64,000 bases of DNA, from NCBI GenBank assembly GCA_030562195.1, contig CM060202.1, forward strand, positions 9,548,001-9,612,000, in the 5' to 3' direction. How positions within the stretch are numbered: the first letter of the stretch is position 1; the number at the start of each line of letters is the position of its first letter. Below the pieces are notes generated by a model. That model had not been told where the DNA came from. It worked only from the letters and a program-made list of their open reading frames with translations, and ran no database searches. Positions 34,807-47,826 of this stretch are shown one piece after another. Made by a program: the position numbers and the translations under genes. This stretch comes from Nipponacmea schrenckii. Its lineage: Eukaryota; Mollusca; Gastropoda; Lottiidae.

Positions 34807-35473
34807 TCCACAACACGTCGATGGCCGATGAAATCTACCAATTTCGTATCAAAATCATAAAATTGTGAGTAAGACAGCCTAGATATTGTATTAGATTGTT
34901 AAATTGAACAAACCTACCATTCTAAAAGCGTTATGCCTTCAATGAATGTAAGACGAACTAAGCTATATTGAATATTTTGTTATTCACAAGCCAGTGAACC
35001 AACAATCACATTCTTAACAATTTGCGGCTATTATTCCTTTAAATATGCACTCTATAAATTAAGCCACTTACTACTGGAAATCGTAAAAGTATATGCAGAA
35101 CTTTGAGAAAGACAATGAACACATGTATATGATAGGCCTTATAGTAATATGAATATATTAACGCATTTCATAACCAGATCAGGATATAACTTAACTGAGA
35201 ATGTTGTTGGCCTAGCCATTTCCTTTTAAGTGGTGGACTTCAGTTTTATTTTATTGACGATTTGGGCAGTATATTTCCATGTTTCTTTTATTGATATCTT
35301 GGCCAATTTAATTTATTTGAAGCAGAATTATTGAAAAATTTGGGCATGTGCTATATGAATCTTATGATTGCAAACAGTTTGCTCTGCTTTGGCAGAAAAT
35401 TCGGATACAAGGTACTTAAGAATGGTTGGTAAATTGTTTTTTTGCAGTAGAATAAACCACACCTTACTTTATC

Positions 35474-38400
35474 ATGGCAGAAGACAGGACTCAGAATCAA
35501 CTGTCCAATGGAAATACTGATGATACATTTGAAAGAGATTTGGAAGAAATGCTGGAAGATGGTCCAAATGTAAATGAAGCCAGTTCAACAGTACTTGGTG
35601 GAACTCCAAATAGGATGTCATCATCTTATCCAGGCTCTAGTAGTTCGTATGGTTCTAGTGATAAACCACAAATGACACGTTCCTACACAATGCCACCTGG
35701 TCTGTCCCTTTTATCTTCTACTTTCCTTGTTTAACATTATTTTCATGCTCTTTTCCACTAATACTTGGGGATGATGTTATGCATAGTTCTAAGGCAGAAC
35801 AGTCGGCAGATTCTATGGGTTTTAGTCAAAATGGCACCTGCCCAAAATTTGGTCAAAATGGCCCTTTAAATTGGTCAAAATGGCACCTTGAATTAGTCAA
35901 AATGGCCCCAAATTAAAAAAAAGCCGATGTATTTGATTTATTTATTAGAACTATTAAAAAAAATAATTTACAAATTATTTAGTCCTACTAGTTCACATCT
36001 AACACTAGCGTCTCAGATTTTTTCACAAACTTTCACATCTAATGATTCACATCCTATAAGACCATGCACCTGTCCATTTAATTCCAAGAGTCTCATGGGA
36101 GTCACATCCCCAGCTTTATAGTGATATAGCCTTGAAAACATGCCTTCTAAGGTAAAAGAATCAATAGATCTTTTCATTTCTTTTGGTAACAATTAACAGT
36201 TTCAAGTGTTAATTGAAAAAAAAATATTGTTTATGACTGGAATTATCTATAGAACTATGCTTTTCATCACCTTTTTCATTTTAGTAAGCTTAATTATGTT
36301 CATTTTAGTAGGCTAAATTATGTTCATTTTAGTAAGCTTAATTATGATATTAACTTATTTACATACCTTTATATCATTTGGTTTATCTAATCTAATACCA
36401 GCTTAAGTAAAGCACATTTGTATCATATGTATTTTATTTCTATACATTGTAAAGAAGATTATCTTTTTTTAATCTATAGTTATAATCAATATGTAATTGC
36501 AGCCCATAATTAATCATAAATTGTAAAGGGTAATCTAGATTGTAAGAAAGATTAATTAGTTCATATTGCATGTATTGGCTAACATATTTTAATTTACCAA
36601 ATGAAAATGCCAGCCCAAGCTTTCTAAATGAATATGTATTATTGGGATTTTATTGTATTGTTGTTAGTGTTCTGTGTTCTAATTTCGGATTAGCGAGGGT
36701 GTCTGATAACTAAAGAGTACACTGTATATTAACATGAGGAATGAGTTCAAATTTCATGTTATGTGATGGTGTTAACACTAACGCAGAACACTAACCGTTT
36801 TGACACAGGATTTGACCTCATCCAGTCTATTGGCGATCTCAACAAAAATCTATTTAAACAGTGAGCAATATTGTTAAATATCTGTTTGGCTGGGGGTCTC
36901 ATTGATTGTAGTCATTTAACATACAATCCAATCAAATCACAAAACAAAACATTGTGCAGACATTGTACAAAAAATATAGCCCTTGACAATCTACTTTAAA
37001 TTGGTATTTTACCTCAAATATATTTCTTATCCAAAATAACAATATACTGGTATAAATAGTTCTTGATGGATTAATTGTGTAATTAAGTCAAGTATGGTAT
37101 TGGTATTCTGCATGCTGGGAAATTTGAGAGTAAATTCTGTATCGATTCGCTTTATATTTTTCAGCCACTAGTAATGTACCATTGTCAAATAACCACAGTT
37201 CAAGTAATACCAGTGACTTTGTACCTAAAACCATGACCCATGCGGCTCACTCAAAATTTGAAACAATCAAAGAATGGAGCATGAATACTTACAAATGCAC
37301 GCGTCAATTTCTGTCGGAACGTCTGGGAAAAGGATCCAAAACAGTTGATGTGGAAATGGAAGGACAGATTGAAGCTTTAAGGGATACTCAGCGGAAATAC
37401 TCCAGAATTTTATTACTTGCTAGAGCAATGACCAATCATTTTTATCATGTGGTTCAGACACAGCGTGCAATGGGAGACACATTCTCGGAATTGGCCCAAA
37501 AATCTCCAGAGTTGCAGGAAGAGTTTACTACCAATTGTGAATCTCAGCGAGCTTTGGTGAAAAATGGCGAAACTCTTTTAGGTAGGTATTTTGGATATGA
37601 AAGTTTGGTTAAAAATGGTGCATCTTTTCCTTAAATTACCATAGAGAATAACTTAAATGAAACTTTCTCTGGTCAGTCCTTTAAAATCCCTTTCAATCTT
37701 AGTTATTGTTAAAAATCTCAAATGAGCTAATGAAGCAATCTTATTGTGTCTTAGCATTCTATAGGACCATTGCATCAACCAAATTGCTCAGTATAGGAAG
37801 TCATGTTTATATAGTCCCTGTGACAGTCTTGTTTTAGGATTGTATTTTACCCCAAATAAACCATATTTCCTGCCAAACTAAATTATGCAAAATAAGATGA
37901 ATGGCATCTTATAAGATGAATATATAAGATTATATTGATACTTTAAATGAGTTTTGGCAAATTGGTTGAGAAAAGAGGCCGAAAGGGTCACCTCTCTATT
38001 AGAGACTGGAAAATAACTGATGCGAAGCAAATGATAATAAATTGTTTTTGTGTTTCAGGCGCTTTGAATTTTTTCACCTCTTCCATCAACACATTATGTA
38101 ATAAAACAATGGAGGATACTTTACAGACGGTCAAACATTATGAAGTTGCTAGGTAGGATTTTTTTTGTGCTACCATCTTAGTCTCTGAAGTTTCATTTCA
38201 TAAAGATTTTGTACATCTTAGGATGACCCAAAACATTGTCAACCTTCAAGACACTTATATTACTTTTCTATAGAAGCATATTTGTGTTAGCCTATTGGGT
38301 ATTCAATTCTAAAATGTTACAGGAATGCTGTACCTCTTGGAATGGAAAAAATAGGTCTATCAGATTCTACATGTAGATTCATCAGTTGGACTTACTTGGT

Positions 38401-39506
38401 TACAAAATATATTTGACAGAATTCCTCTACATAATCCAATAAATCCATATTATAGCTTAGTAGGCTAATGGTCCATTATACTGGATAATTTTAAAACCGG
38501 TACAAAATGTACTGATTTCTGTGAAATGGGTGCACTAGGTCTTGAAAAAAGGCTTGAAATCAATTCTTTCTTTGTTGTAGATTAGAATATGATGCTTATA
38601 GAAGTGATATGGATTACTTGTCTCAGGCCCCAAAGGATTCTGCCATGGTCCAGAAATTAGATGATTCCAAAAGAAAATTTGAAGAACATAAGTTAAAGTT
38701 TGAACGATTAAGAGGCGATGTTAACATTAAACTGAAATTTTTAGAAGAAAATAAGGTAAACTTTTATTTTGCTTGCATTTATTTATGTTTTGGCCAGACA
38801 GTACTTTGATTAATAAACTTCATTTGCTTAATCTCATTTAGTATTTGAAATTACTATTTATTATATTGATTGAAAATCAGAATATTTGGTTGAAATATTT
38901 GCTCTAAAATTTCATCTGTTGGATAGTTTGAAGAAAATATTTGTGTCTTGAAAATTTCTTCATAAATACATCAGATGTGTAATATTTACATGAAAATTTC
39001 ATCAAATATATTATTTACATTGAAGTTTAATCTGATATATATTTTCAGTTATATTTTTCTTCTAAAATTTTACCTGATAATCTGAACTTTATTCGTGGAA
39101 ATTTAATCTGAATTTCATTCATGACAATTTAATCTGAGTTTATCCATGAAAATTTAACCTGGATTTTATTCATGAAAATTTAATATGAATTTTATTCATG
39201 AAAATTTAATCTGAAATTTATTCATGAAAATTTAATTTCAATTTTTACATGGAAATCTGATATAAGCTTAGTGAAAATTTTTTTTTGTATAAAAAATTTA
39301 GTACAGTTATTCTACAGAAAAAATTCATATAAAAATTTACTTATTTCTTGCAGGTCAAAGTCATGCATAAACAGTTACTATTATTTCATAATGCAATCTC
39401 AGCTTATTTTAGTGGCAATGAAGCAGCTTTAGAGACTACCCTGAAGCAGTTTAACATTTCCCTTAAAAGACCCAATGCCGAGAAGCCATCATGGATTGAG
39501 CAATAG
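35474..39506 (+). CDS. ARFIP: arfaptin (AH/BAR-domain, Arf/Arl/Rac-binding protein)
   Basis: Five coding exons join in frame: 35474-35699, 37165-37581, 38059-38152, 38581-38755 and 39354-39506, giving 354 aa (human ARFIP2 is about 340). The N-terminal 110 residues are Ser/Asn-rich and low in structure. From about residue 115 the AH (BAR-type) domain is closely arfaptin-like: [104 protein letters not shown], and the C-terminal EKPSWIEQ. Arfaptins dimerise into a curved coil that senses membrane curvature and binds GTP-bound Arl1, Arf and Rac at the trans-Golgi. The ATG at 35474 lies 26 bp after an acceptor (TTTGCAG, 35447), so a 5' non-coding exon is likely. Which paralogue it corresponds to is not decidable; invertebrates usually have one. 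Confidence 0.95.
35815..35915. repeat. minisatellite in arfaptin intron 1
   Basis: GTCAAAATGGC recurs four times at intervals of about 22-28 bp, followed by ACC/CC and an AAATT spacer. Confidence 0.75.
36282..36352. repeat. 24-bp minisatellite in arfaptin intron 1
   Basis: CATTTTAGTAAGCTTAATTATG repeats three times with one to two changes. The rest of the intron (35916-37164) is AT-rich with nothing else notable. Confidence 0.75.
39080..39250. repeat. degenerate 25-30-bp tandem repeat in arfaptin intron 4
   Basis: ATTCATGAAAATTTAATCTGAA recurs about six times with drift and variable spacing. Looser versions (GAAAATTTCATC) begin near 38940. Confidence 0.65.
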
Positions 39507-42500
39507 TTAATTTCTGTTTCTGTATCATAGGTCACTGCATTTCAGGTGCTGACATTTTCATTAAGTTTAATTACCACTGTCAAACAAACTGCTGACATAG
39601 ACAATTATCTGACAGTATTGTTGCTTTGACATTTGTTTCTTTGACAATGGCTGTTAGTTGCTTTTTAGTATTACCTTGACCAGTGTTGTTCTCAGAAAAT
39701 ATGTTCTTTGACAATATTGTTGCTCTGAAAATGCTGTTTCTTTGACAGTTATTGTTGCTCTAACAAAAATATTGTTACTTAAACAATTGGTATTGCTTTG
39801 ACAATTAGCATTTATACTTTGACAATTTGTATTACAATTGTTAATCAGATAAATATTGTTCTAACAATATTACTCTGACAAATATGTTGCTTTGATATTA
39901 AAGGTTGTTCTGTAAATATTGTTGCTCTGACATTTGTCGCAATGGCAACTGTTCTTGTATTTCATCACAAATGATTTGACTTAAAGACCTATGTGCTATG
40001 AAATACACACTTAAGTTTGTAATTACCTTTTATTACCTATTAAAATATTTTCTAGGGGAATTTATTATGCAATTTTTGTTTACGTCTTTTGTATTCCTTT
40101 GTAAATGTCAGCACCTTTGTGTATTCCATGGAATCCAATTTCTCAATTGTATTTATATTGCAGTTACAAATTGATCTTGATATACTCCCTGTGGTCAAGT
40201 CATTGCATCATTTGTGAATGATTTAGATTAATCAATGTGTTTCATGAACATTTTTTTCTTTTAATTGAATGTTATGAGTTGGCCTATGGTGATATGTTAA
40301 CCTTATACTGGTATAAACCTTAAGTTCATCTTGTATTGGATGTTGGGTCTTATTTATAGTCATAGCTGCATTTACATTTGATCCAGTGTACCCAATCTTG
40401 GTTTAGAATTTTCAAATGCTACATTTGTACTGCCCTGCTCGTGATATTTTTGAAAATCAGAATAAGGCACTCGAAAAATACAGAAAATACGTGTAACAGC
40501 GTCCGCCGTCTAATAAGGCGAAAAACTTGAAAAATACTTAAACAGGACATTTTCTTTTGGACCTCTAGATTAATTTAGGTATGTTACCAGTTTCTAGCAC
40601 TAATACCAGCTCTTTTCATGTGGACCATGTCTGGATGAAATTATTGTGGACATTTCTTCATCTTGTTTAAACAGTTGTGAATTTATTGGTGTAAAAATAA
40701 TTAATGGTCTTTTATGTCATAATAAACATGTATTATAAAATTGTAAGATATATTGAGCCTGTTTTCTAGGTTTGTATTATAATTTCATCTTTTATCATGT
40801 ATAATCATTTCAGCTTTAGTCCCTATTGTTAAGGCAGGGATCATTTTGTCAAATTTTTCTAATCATTCAATGATGTCATATGAAATAGTGGACAATGACA
40901 AACTAAATATTCTAAACTTCAAAAGTGATTGTAAAGAGGTTTTATGAAATTCGTATGTGTATGGGAGATGCTTGTATTCATAGCATCAATTTGCACCAAT
41001 CACATTTAACTGCAATTCCACTAAAAATAAGTATTCAATGATGTCACTAAGTATTCAATGATGTCACTAATCATATTTTGTGATAAGAGAGGTCATCAAA
41101 TACGTAGATTTTGTAGACATCTGATTGAAAATTAGAAGGGTGCGATAGAGTTAGAAATTTTTAAGAATTCAGTTTTTGAGCCTTTTAGAGATAAATGCTG
41201 TACATCAGAATACTTAATTCTTGCTAATAACAGTTGGAAACACCAGTAAGTAGAAATTGAGTTTTATTTCCAAGAAATTTGTTAATATTTACGAATTTTT
41301 AGAAAACTTCTAAAGGATTACAAAGAAGAAGATTTTTATTCCAATATAAATTTTCATTCGAATGGACACATTATAAATAGATTTTGGAATAAAGCCACAG
41401 GAATCACATTATGTTAAATTGAAATTGGAATTTGGAAAAAAAAAATGGTTCTTGATACACTTTCAAATATAATAATAACCAATAGTATTTATGATGTATT
41501 TCGACGATTCAGTGGAAAACGTATTGTAATGTACAGATTATTATTTTTATTTTTTTTGCGATTCTCGGACGAGCTTGCAGACCAGTTGAAAGGCAATATG
41601 ATTCCAGTTTTTACCAAATTTGAAAAAAAAAATTTCAACTTCAGGTTTTGCCTCGAATGACGTAACTTCCGGTCCATAGTGAAAAGTGCAATCTGTTTTA
41701 TAAATAACTTGTAAAATTAGCTCCAGCTGCCATATTTGTCGCGGTCTTTAACAGCTACGGAAGGTGTGACCTTATTAGTTTATCACTTTGAAAACTAGGT
41801 CATATGAAATTCAATATATTTCCTAGATGTTGGCAATTGCAAATTTGAGCTCCATAATATTCTAAGGTTGTCGAAATACGTTCATAATTGTAGGCAATTC
41901 TAGTTTAAGTCTATATTTATTGTTATAAGATGGGTTTTGTTAATATTTTTTAATGAATGGTAGTATTTTATGTTGTGGCTTATGTAGCTCCTATTTTGTT
42001 GTGAATATATATATATATTTAATTAGTTTTAGCGATTTAACCTTTTCACCACTAGTGACTCTTACCACTTGATATATACCAGGGTTCATAATGCAAATAA
42101 TGGCAAAGTCCTATGAAGTCTGATATCACAAAACATTGGATCAACATTGAGAAAATAGGTTAAAACTGCTCCTTTCTCCGAAATGTGTGAAGGTAAAATT
42201 CATTTACAAGTATCATGAAATTGCCTAAGGAACTCAGATTTAAATGATGCTAAATATAATAATGTTGGAGCCATTAAACATGTAAAAGCAGGTGTTAAAG
42301 ACATTTAGGTGTTAATTTTACTGAACTAACACCATATTACCTTTGTTTGCGTTTTGAGCTTCATTTCTGTATCCAATGTATCACTATTATAGCAAATAGT
42401 ATTTCTAACACTCAGAGGGTTAAACAAAATACAGCATAATAATCTTAGGTGTCCCAATATTATCTTAAGTTTCTTATACTTGAACATTTTAACTTTGTTT

Positions 42501-45229
42501 AAATTTGTCTAGTCTTAGTCTCCATTGTTTTGAGGCATAATCATTAATGCAATTTGTGTTCTTAGAAAAATTGTATTTAATATGGTAAATCATTTAGAAC
42601 AACTATTTAAGTAAATATTAGGATATCATATAACCCATTACTAACTTGAATATGTTTTTCAATATATTCACATTCCAATCTGTACATTTATTTACCATTC
42701 TAAATGATGTACAAGTATGTTTTATTTTATGACATGTACCAAATGCTTTAAAAACTTGCTTTATTTTAGGGATACATGTTTCAATATTTTATTATCTGAT
42801 AGAGAATAAGCTTTAATTTCAGCTGTCCATGTTCACTTGTCAAAATTATTGGCGTTGATTTTAATTGTAAAAAGATCTGTGGATAGCTGAAATTTAAACC
42901 AAGCAAATATTCATACAACTCGACCAATCTATCAAACCACTTTTTATGTTATTGTTTATGTTGTTGTTGTGTATGAACATTTTTTGGTTTTTTTCTTGGT
43001 TTTTGCTTTTTTATTTATTATGTTAAATCAGTATCTCCCTTAACTTGAATAATCTCTCTTCAATGTTTTTAGTAGAATAAGTGAAAAGCCATTGCTTGTT
43101 TGTATATATGGCTATTTATCAGTCAATCCCAAATTCCAACAATTTTTCATTGAATTAAACTTTTATTATTGATCATTATGCATAAATATTTTTGTCTGAT
43201 CATACAGTTTTATGGTCTGACTGAGCTAAAATTCATTTCTCAGTGGCCGAGAATAAACATTTATTACAGCTTTCAATTTGTTATGTGGTACAATATGGCA
43301 CTTGAAATTAGATACAGGAATAAATTGTGTTCATAAAAATTCATTTACCTCATTTTAACAGCCTCAAAGGACATTTAGAAGTGATTGGTCCATATCACAA
43401 ACATAAGATACTATTGGGAAATAAGTACACTTCTTTAATCATGTTTCAAAACATACTACATTTCAAATGAAAATGGTGACGACACATGTGAATTGTGTTG
43501 AAACATTATGTGTTTTGCAACATTATTAAAGAATTGTGCTTACTTCATAATGATCTTGAATAGTGATTTGTTCCTCACAATAAAGAGAACTTAGTTTTTT
43601 TTTAAATATCTTATGCATGTAGGAGTTAGCAATCTCTGTTCTCTGACACTGTTAATTCTAAATTGAATCTTTTCATAAAAATCGAACGAATTTACAATTA
43701 TGTTTGGTCTTCAAATGTTTATGTGGAGCCCAGTTCTCTACTTGGAAAAAAACTTAGCAAATTGAAACTGATCATATATTGCCTAATAAGAATTGTTGTA
43801 TCAGTTGGTATTGTCATCAACACCAACAAAGTAAGATGAATCCTTGTGAAACTGATTGGTTTTAGTTAGATACAGTATATCTGCAAACATTGTTTGGTAT
43901 TAAAGGAATAAGTCTGCCATTGATTTGACTAATCATATGTTAGTCTCAATAATAAGCTTATCAGTATTTGAAATCCAAATTTATGTGTGTCCAAAAAGAT
44001 AATATGATGACTTGTCATTTCTTGAGACTGTGATAGTAAAAATTAAAAGGTTGAGGTATTTTTTGTAACAAATTGTGCGGTTTTCAATGTTACTAGTACA
44101 TATACTTCTGAAGATAATGTACATATTCTAAGCTCAAATCAACTCTCGCAAAATGGCGATTCATGGCCTTTAAGGTTCTAGTCCTAAAAGTATTATGGTT
44201 GTATTGTTTAATTAATTCTTACTGATGTATTTCAAATGCTTGATCTAGTTTGTATATATTTCTATTTATAACCACCTTTCTGTGAACTTTGTTTATCTTT
44301 AATTTTTTTAATATGTTATTTCATTGCTGTATATTTAAGAATAAATAATAATTGAGCAACCAACAACTTATATAGAGTCAATCCTTCCCTAATATCAATT
44401 TCAATTTAACGTTTACTTTAATATATGAATTTGAATATGGGCATTGGAATAGTAGAAAGGGTTCACCCTTGAAACAGACTTTGCCCTCAGTTGGCAATTG
44501 TATAAAGTTTGGAAGCTTTCTGAATTGCATTGTACCGAGAAATTCAGTGGAATAAGTCCATAATTCTAACAGAAAATTGTGCTTCTGTAAGCTAATTTAA
44601 ATGATATTTTCAAATGTATTTCTATTTGATAATTATTAAAATTTGATATACCGGTACTGACAGAATTGACAAAATGTTATTGGACATTCTCTTGAATAGA
44701 TTATGTTGTAAGGACGGAAATGAACAGCAAAACTCCTTAAGTGTTGTAAGTAGAGGACTGATGTTTTAAACATTTGCCAGACCTTTATAACAAAAGTTTT
44801 TTCGAAGATACAGTTGGCTGACAGTTTTATCTACCAGTAGGAATATGGGTATTTCTTTTATCAATAATGACATATTTGAAGAAAGTAAAGACAATGCCTT
44901 CACATAAGTCTATATGAGAAAAAAGCAGCACAATTACTTATTCATTTAATTATAATATAATCTTTCTACATTCTAAAATCGGCACACTGTGCATGTAATT
45001 CTTTTCTCTCTATTCATATTTCATATCCAAAATTTGAACTCAAAATAGTTAAGGAAACATTTTATTGTTGGACTTCAATGGCTTTTTATAAATAAAGCAA
45101 TTTGCAAATACATGGTTGATTTGTTAAATGTTTGTCAATACCACTAAAAATTGTTTTTTCCAATAAAATAGTTCACACACAATGTAAAAAAAAAAGGCCT
45201 TACACACTTTCCTTCCATTATTAGAACAT
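39507..45229. other. arfaptin 3'UTR and convergent intergenic region
   Basis: 5.7 kb without convincing coding potential lies between the convergent arfaptin and TIMM8 genes. It begins with a simple-sequence zone (39590-39950) built from TTGACAATATTGTTGCTCTGA-like phrases. AATAAA signals occur at, for example, 40721 and 44341; the true polyA site is not visible. A promoter-like CRE/ETS motif lies at 41658-41672. Frames at 41445-41677 on both strands show no domain. Confidence 0.5.
41658..41672. promoter_or_regulatory. isolated CRE + ETS promoter-like motif
   Basis: TGACGTAACTTCCGG joins a CRE-like TGACGTAA with an ETS core ACTTCCGG on the minus strand. The same kind of pair marks the arfaptin promoter, and an ETS core lies at the likely TIMM8 promoter. 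A YY1-like CTGCCATATTTG lies about 55 bp further on. No gene start is recognised nearby. Confidence 0.35.
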
Positions 45230-45499
45230 TCATGAAAATTCAGATCCTGATGAACTAAATTTATCAGAACTAAAATTACTCATTCTGCTGACAATCAAAC
45301 TAGAGGTATCAATGAAACGGTCTACACAATTTCTCAAGCAGGTTTCACTTCTACTGTCCAATCTTTGGCCAGGTTTGTCAATGCATAAGCTAAAGCACAA
45401 ATCATTCACTTTATGCATAGCTTGCTGCAATTTTTGTTGTTCGTTAACTTCTAAAATAAAACGTTGAATTTTAGGATCTTTCAATACTGACTCATCCAT
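45230..45499 (-). CDS. TIMM8: TIMM8-like small Tim chaperone
   Basis: A single uninterrupted coding exon for 89 aa. It has the twin CX3C signature of small Tim proteins: C35-x3-C39 and C54-x3-C58, 14 residues apart, with the Tim8-type inner stretch DKPGQRLDSRSE and the following RFIDTSSLI helix. Such proteins form two internal disulfides in the mitochondrial intermembrane space and, as Tim8-Tim13 hexamers, escort hydrophobic precursors to the TIM22 complex. The start ATG has a good context (TTAAAATGGATG). No presequence is present, as expected for import through the Mia40 pathway. An ETS motif (CTTCCGG near 45821) lies about 320 bp upstream and may be its promoter. The tail is Ser-rich. Confidence 0.95.
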   Translation of the reverse strand: MDESVLKDPKIQRFILEVNEQQKLQQAMHKVNDLCFSLCIDKPGQRLDSRSETCLRNCVDRFIDTSSLIVSRMSNFSSDKFSSSGSEFS

Positions 45500-45817
45500 T
45501 TTAACTATGGTATATCTCTGTTTTGTATCTTGTAGTCGTAAAAGGTAAAGATTCTTTTAACAGTTAAACTCTGTAAAAAAAATATTTGGCATTAGAATAG
45601 GCCTCTAGTGAATGAATTTTATGACGTTAGTCATTAGTCTTGGTTTGTATTAAATTGAAAGTCCAAAACTAATATAATTAGATCTACCCTTATGTTAATG
45701 ATATTATCCCTATTAGCGTACGATAGCATAAGATACGTTTCAAACTTTACTTACAACCCAACTAATTTTCAGTTATATCTGTCGGTCAAACCATCAACAG
45801 GAAAATGCTGCCATTCA

Positions 45818-45830
45818 TAACTTCCGGGTC
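45818..45830 (-). promoter_or_regulatory. ETS motif, likely TIMM8 promoter
   Basis: On the minus strand it reads GACCCGGAAGTTA. It lies upstream of TIMM8 in a TATA-less setting. About 190 bp further right, GCCGCCATTT (46010-46019) is a YY1-type element, so the region 45.8-46.0 kb may be a bidirectional promoter. Confidence 0.4.
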
Positions 45831-46536
45831 ATTTCGTTAACTTAAATTGATGAGTCGTTTCGTACCAAATAGATCATAATAAAATCAGTTATTTTAGATT
45901 GATACATAGTGTGGAATAGTTCGGACAATTTAAATAGGTATTGTTGGTGGTGGTCTTAAACCATTTCCGCCAAGGGGGGGACAACCCTAGTAAAAGCCTC
46001 ATTGTTTAGCCGCCATTTGCACAGATCAGACGCACATCTAACCCGGTTGTAATTTATGTAAAAGTGATGTGAATAATTATGAAGTTTATTAAAATATAAA
46101 AAGAAAAACTAAAATTTTTGACACACTGCACATCGTTGCACTCAAACAGAGAAATGGGCGTGTGAGAAAGAACCGAATTAAAATGTCTATCATAGTTTAC
46201 GAAATACACTTAAAAATAGGCGTATTTGGCATGAATATAGGCCACTTGAAAATTTGAACCAAATATGACAAATAACATTTCCAAATAACAACTCTGAGCT
46301 CAAGTGATGCTATTTGCCTACTATTGAGACTTCATAAAGCCCCAAACACCAAATTAAAATCATAGTTGTCATACTAAAATTGTTGTCATTCTGCACGAGA
46401 AGTGCTCAGACACAAATACATGTTTTGGTTACAAAGCTGGAATTTGCAGGCAATATTAACACGGGCTATATGGACATGTGAGAAAAAACAACTCAAATAT
46501 CTATCATAGTTTACGAATGTACTAAGAAATAGTTGG

Positions 46537-46877
46537 CTATATCAAAATCTTAACATATATAACAAGTCGCTTCGCCTTCGCTGTTTTGTTTAAAACGTCT
46601 CTCTTTTGATCAACAGATAATTCGCCTGTCTTTGAACTGCGGCTCTCTTCCTTGAATCGGGTATCAGCGACTTCTAAAGGTTTCAGAGGCTCTGTGTTGC
46701 TTGGGACGGTATACCAGCCATGGCAGAGCAAACTCTTACAAAGCCTTACTTTATCCAAAGTTTCTACATAATAAAAATAACCATCTGTGTTTATTGCCAG
46801 GCAAGGTAATATACATGTACACCCAATGGCGGCATTGATTTTGAATAAAACCTTTTCAAGAACAAGGGCAATAACTT
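46537..46877 (-). other. unidentified open frame, possibly a last exon
   Basis: On the minus strand about 110 codons stay open down to a TAG at 46537, without an initial ATG. The part from about 46780 down (GYFYYVETLDKVRLCKSLL, later KPLEVADTRFKEESRSSKTG and a Lys-rich end) has non-repetitive, protein-like composition. An AACACAG about 46784-46778 could be its acceptor. The upstream portion overlaps a dispersed foldback repeat. I do not recognise a family. It could be the final exon of a minus gene or a fossil fragment. Confidence 0.28.
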
Positions 46878-47003
46878 AAACTAAATATTTTTCGATTTCA
46901 CTGATTTTCAATAGGGTTCATCCTTGAGTTATAACACACTATACTATTGAAAATCAGCGAAATCGGAAAAAATTCTGTAGGAGTTATTGCTCTTGTCCTT
47001 TAA
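46856..47003. repeat. imperfect inverted repeat (foldback element)
   Basis: Left arm 46856-46914 and right arm about 46943-47003 share, in inverted order, AACAAGGGCAATAACT, TTTTCGATTTCACTGATTTT and TCAATAG, with several mismatches. A third partial copy of the inner phrase (GGATGAGCCCTATTAAAAATC) follows at 47111-47131. It looks like an old MITE-type dispersed repeat. Confidence 0.6.
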
Positions 47004-47236
47004 TGGATCATACACACTCTACAATGTGCAATTCTTGGCCGATTTTGATGAATCTTGGTGTGAGAGAAAAATATTTAAAACTCGCTGAAATTGTTTAATA
47101 TCACCCAAGGATGAGCCCTATTAAAAATCAAAAATATTAAGGGTCAACCCTACCCCAACAAACTCCAAAATAACCTCGATGTTGAATGTTTATACTCTAT
47201 AAATATATACTAAATTTAAAGTAATTCATTTTTCAG

Positions 47237-47826
47237 AAAACCGAACACGAACCGGCTTTTAACATTCTTCTACAGCAAGGATTGTCTATTTTTAACCGCC
47301 GCCGTGACCAAATTACAATGACAAACACTTTGTGGACGAATGAACAAAAACCTATTGTTCTTGATGGATTTGGTAAGTGGGTTTCAACTTTAAATCAGCT
47401 GAATTATGCATGAAACTTCAAAACAAAATTTGCGCTGTCAAAACCACGTGTGTCTAGAATTTTAAAATGACGATTTGTCTTTTGTTGAAAAATTGCTTGA
47501 TCGAGATGGATTTGAAGGAATTATTCGACCATAGCTATTGCCTCTGAAGACTATAATATATTTATGATTGCTCACTAAACAACAGACTAAGTTTATTACA
47601 TCAACTAAGAAAAAACCCATTGCCTCTCTAGATACCTTACTTGCCCCTCCGAAAAAATCAAGTCTGACTTCTGGCTTGGTCAGGTGTAAAAAGAAAGTAC
47701 AACATATAAGTCGTTTCATTTCCTTTAGTTATTTACATATTGAATTATAATTTTTATCTAGGAGCATGTCAACAGAAGAAGAAGTTATTACGAAAATTTC
47801 TGAAACAATCCAGAAAAATTTATTGA
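47237..47826 (+). CDS. two 3' exons of an unidentified small gene
   Basis: Exon 47237-47372 (acceptor TTTTTCAG, donor TTTG|GTAAGT) joins 47762-47826 (acceptor TTTATCTAG) in frame and ends with TGA. The 66 residues include FNILLQQGLSIFNRRRDQI, TNTLWTNEQKPIVLDGFG and a strongly basic end (KKKLLRKFLKQSRKIY). An AATAAA at 47949 fits a polyA signal 120 bp later. Good splice sites, a matching phase-1 junction and a polyA signal argue for a real gene. The short basic tail suggests a nucleic-acid-binding or mitochondrial protein, but this is only inference. Upstream exons were not identified in 45.9-47.2 kb; an ATG in a YY1-like context at 46826 encodes a presequence-like MAALILNKTFSR but lacks a donor. 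Confidence 0.45.

Noticed and set aside
46826..46876. MAALILNKTFSR-type start in a YY1-like context as exon 1 of the 47-kb gene
   Set aside because: No donor site follows; the frame ends at a TAA within the foldback repeat.
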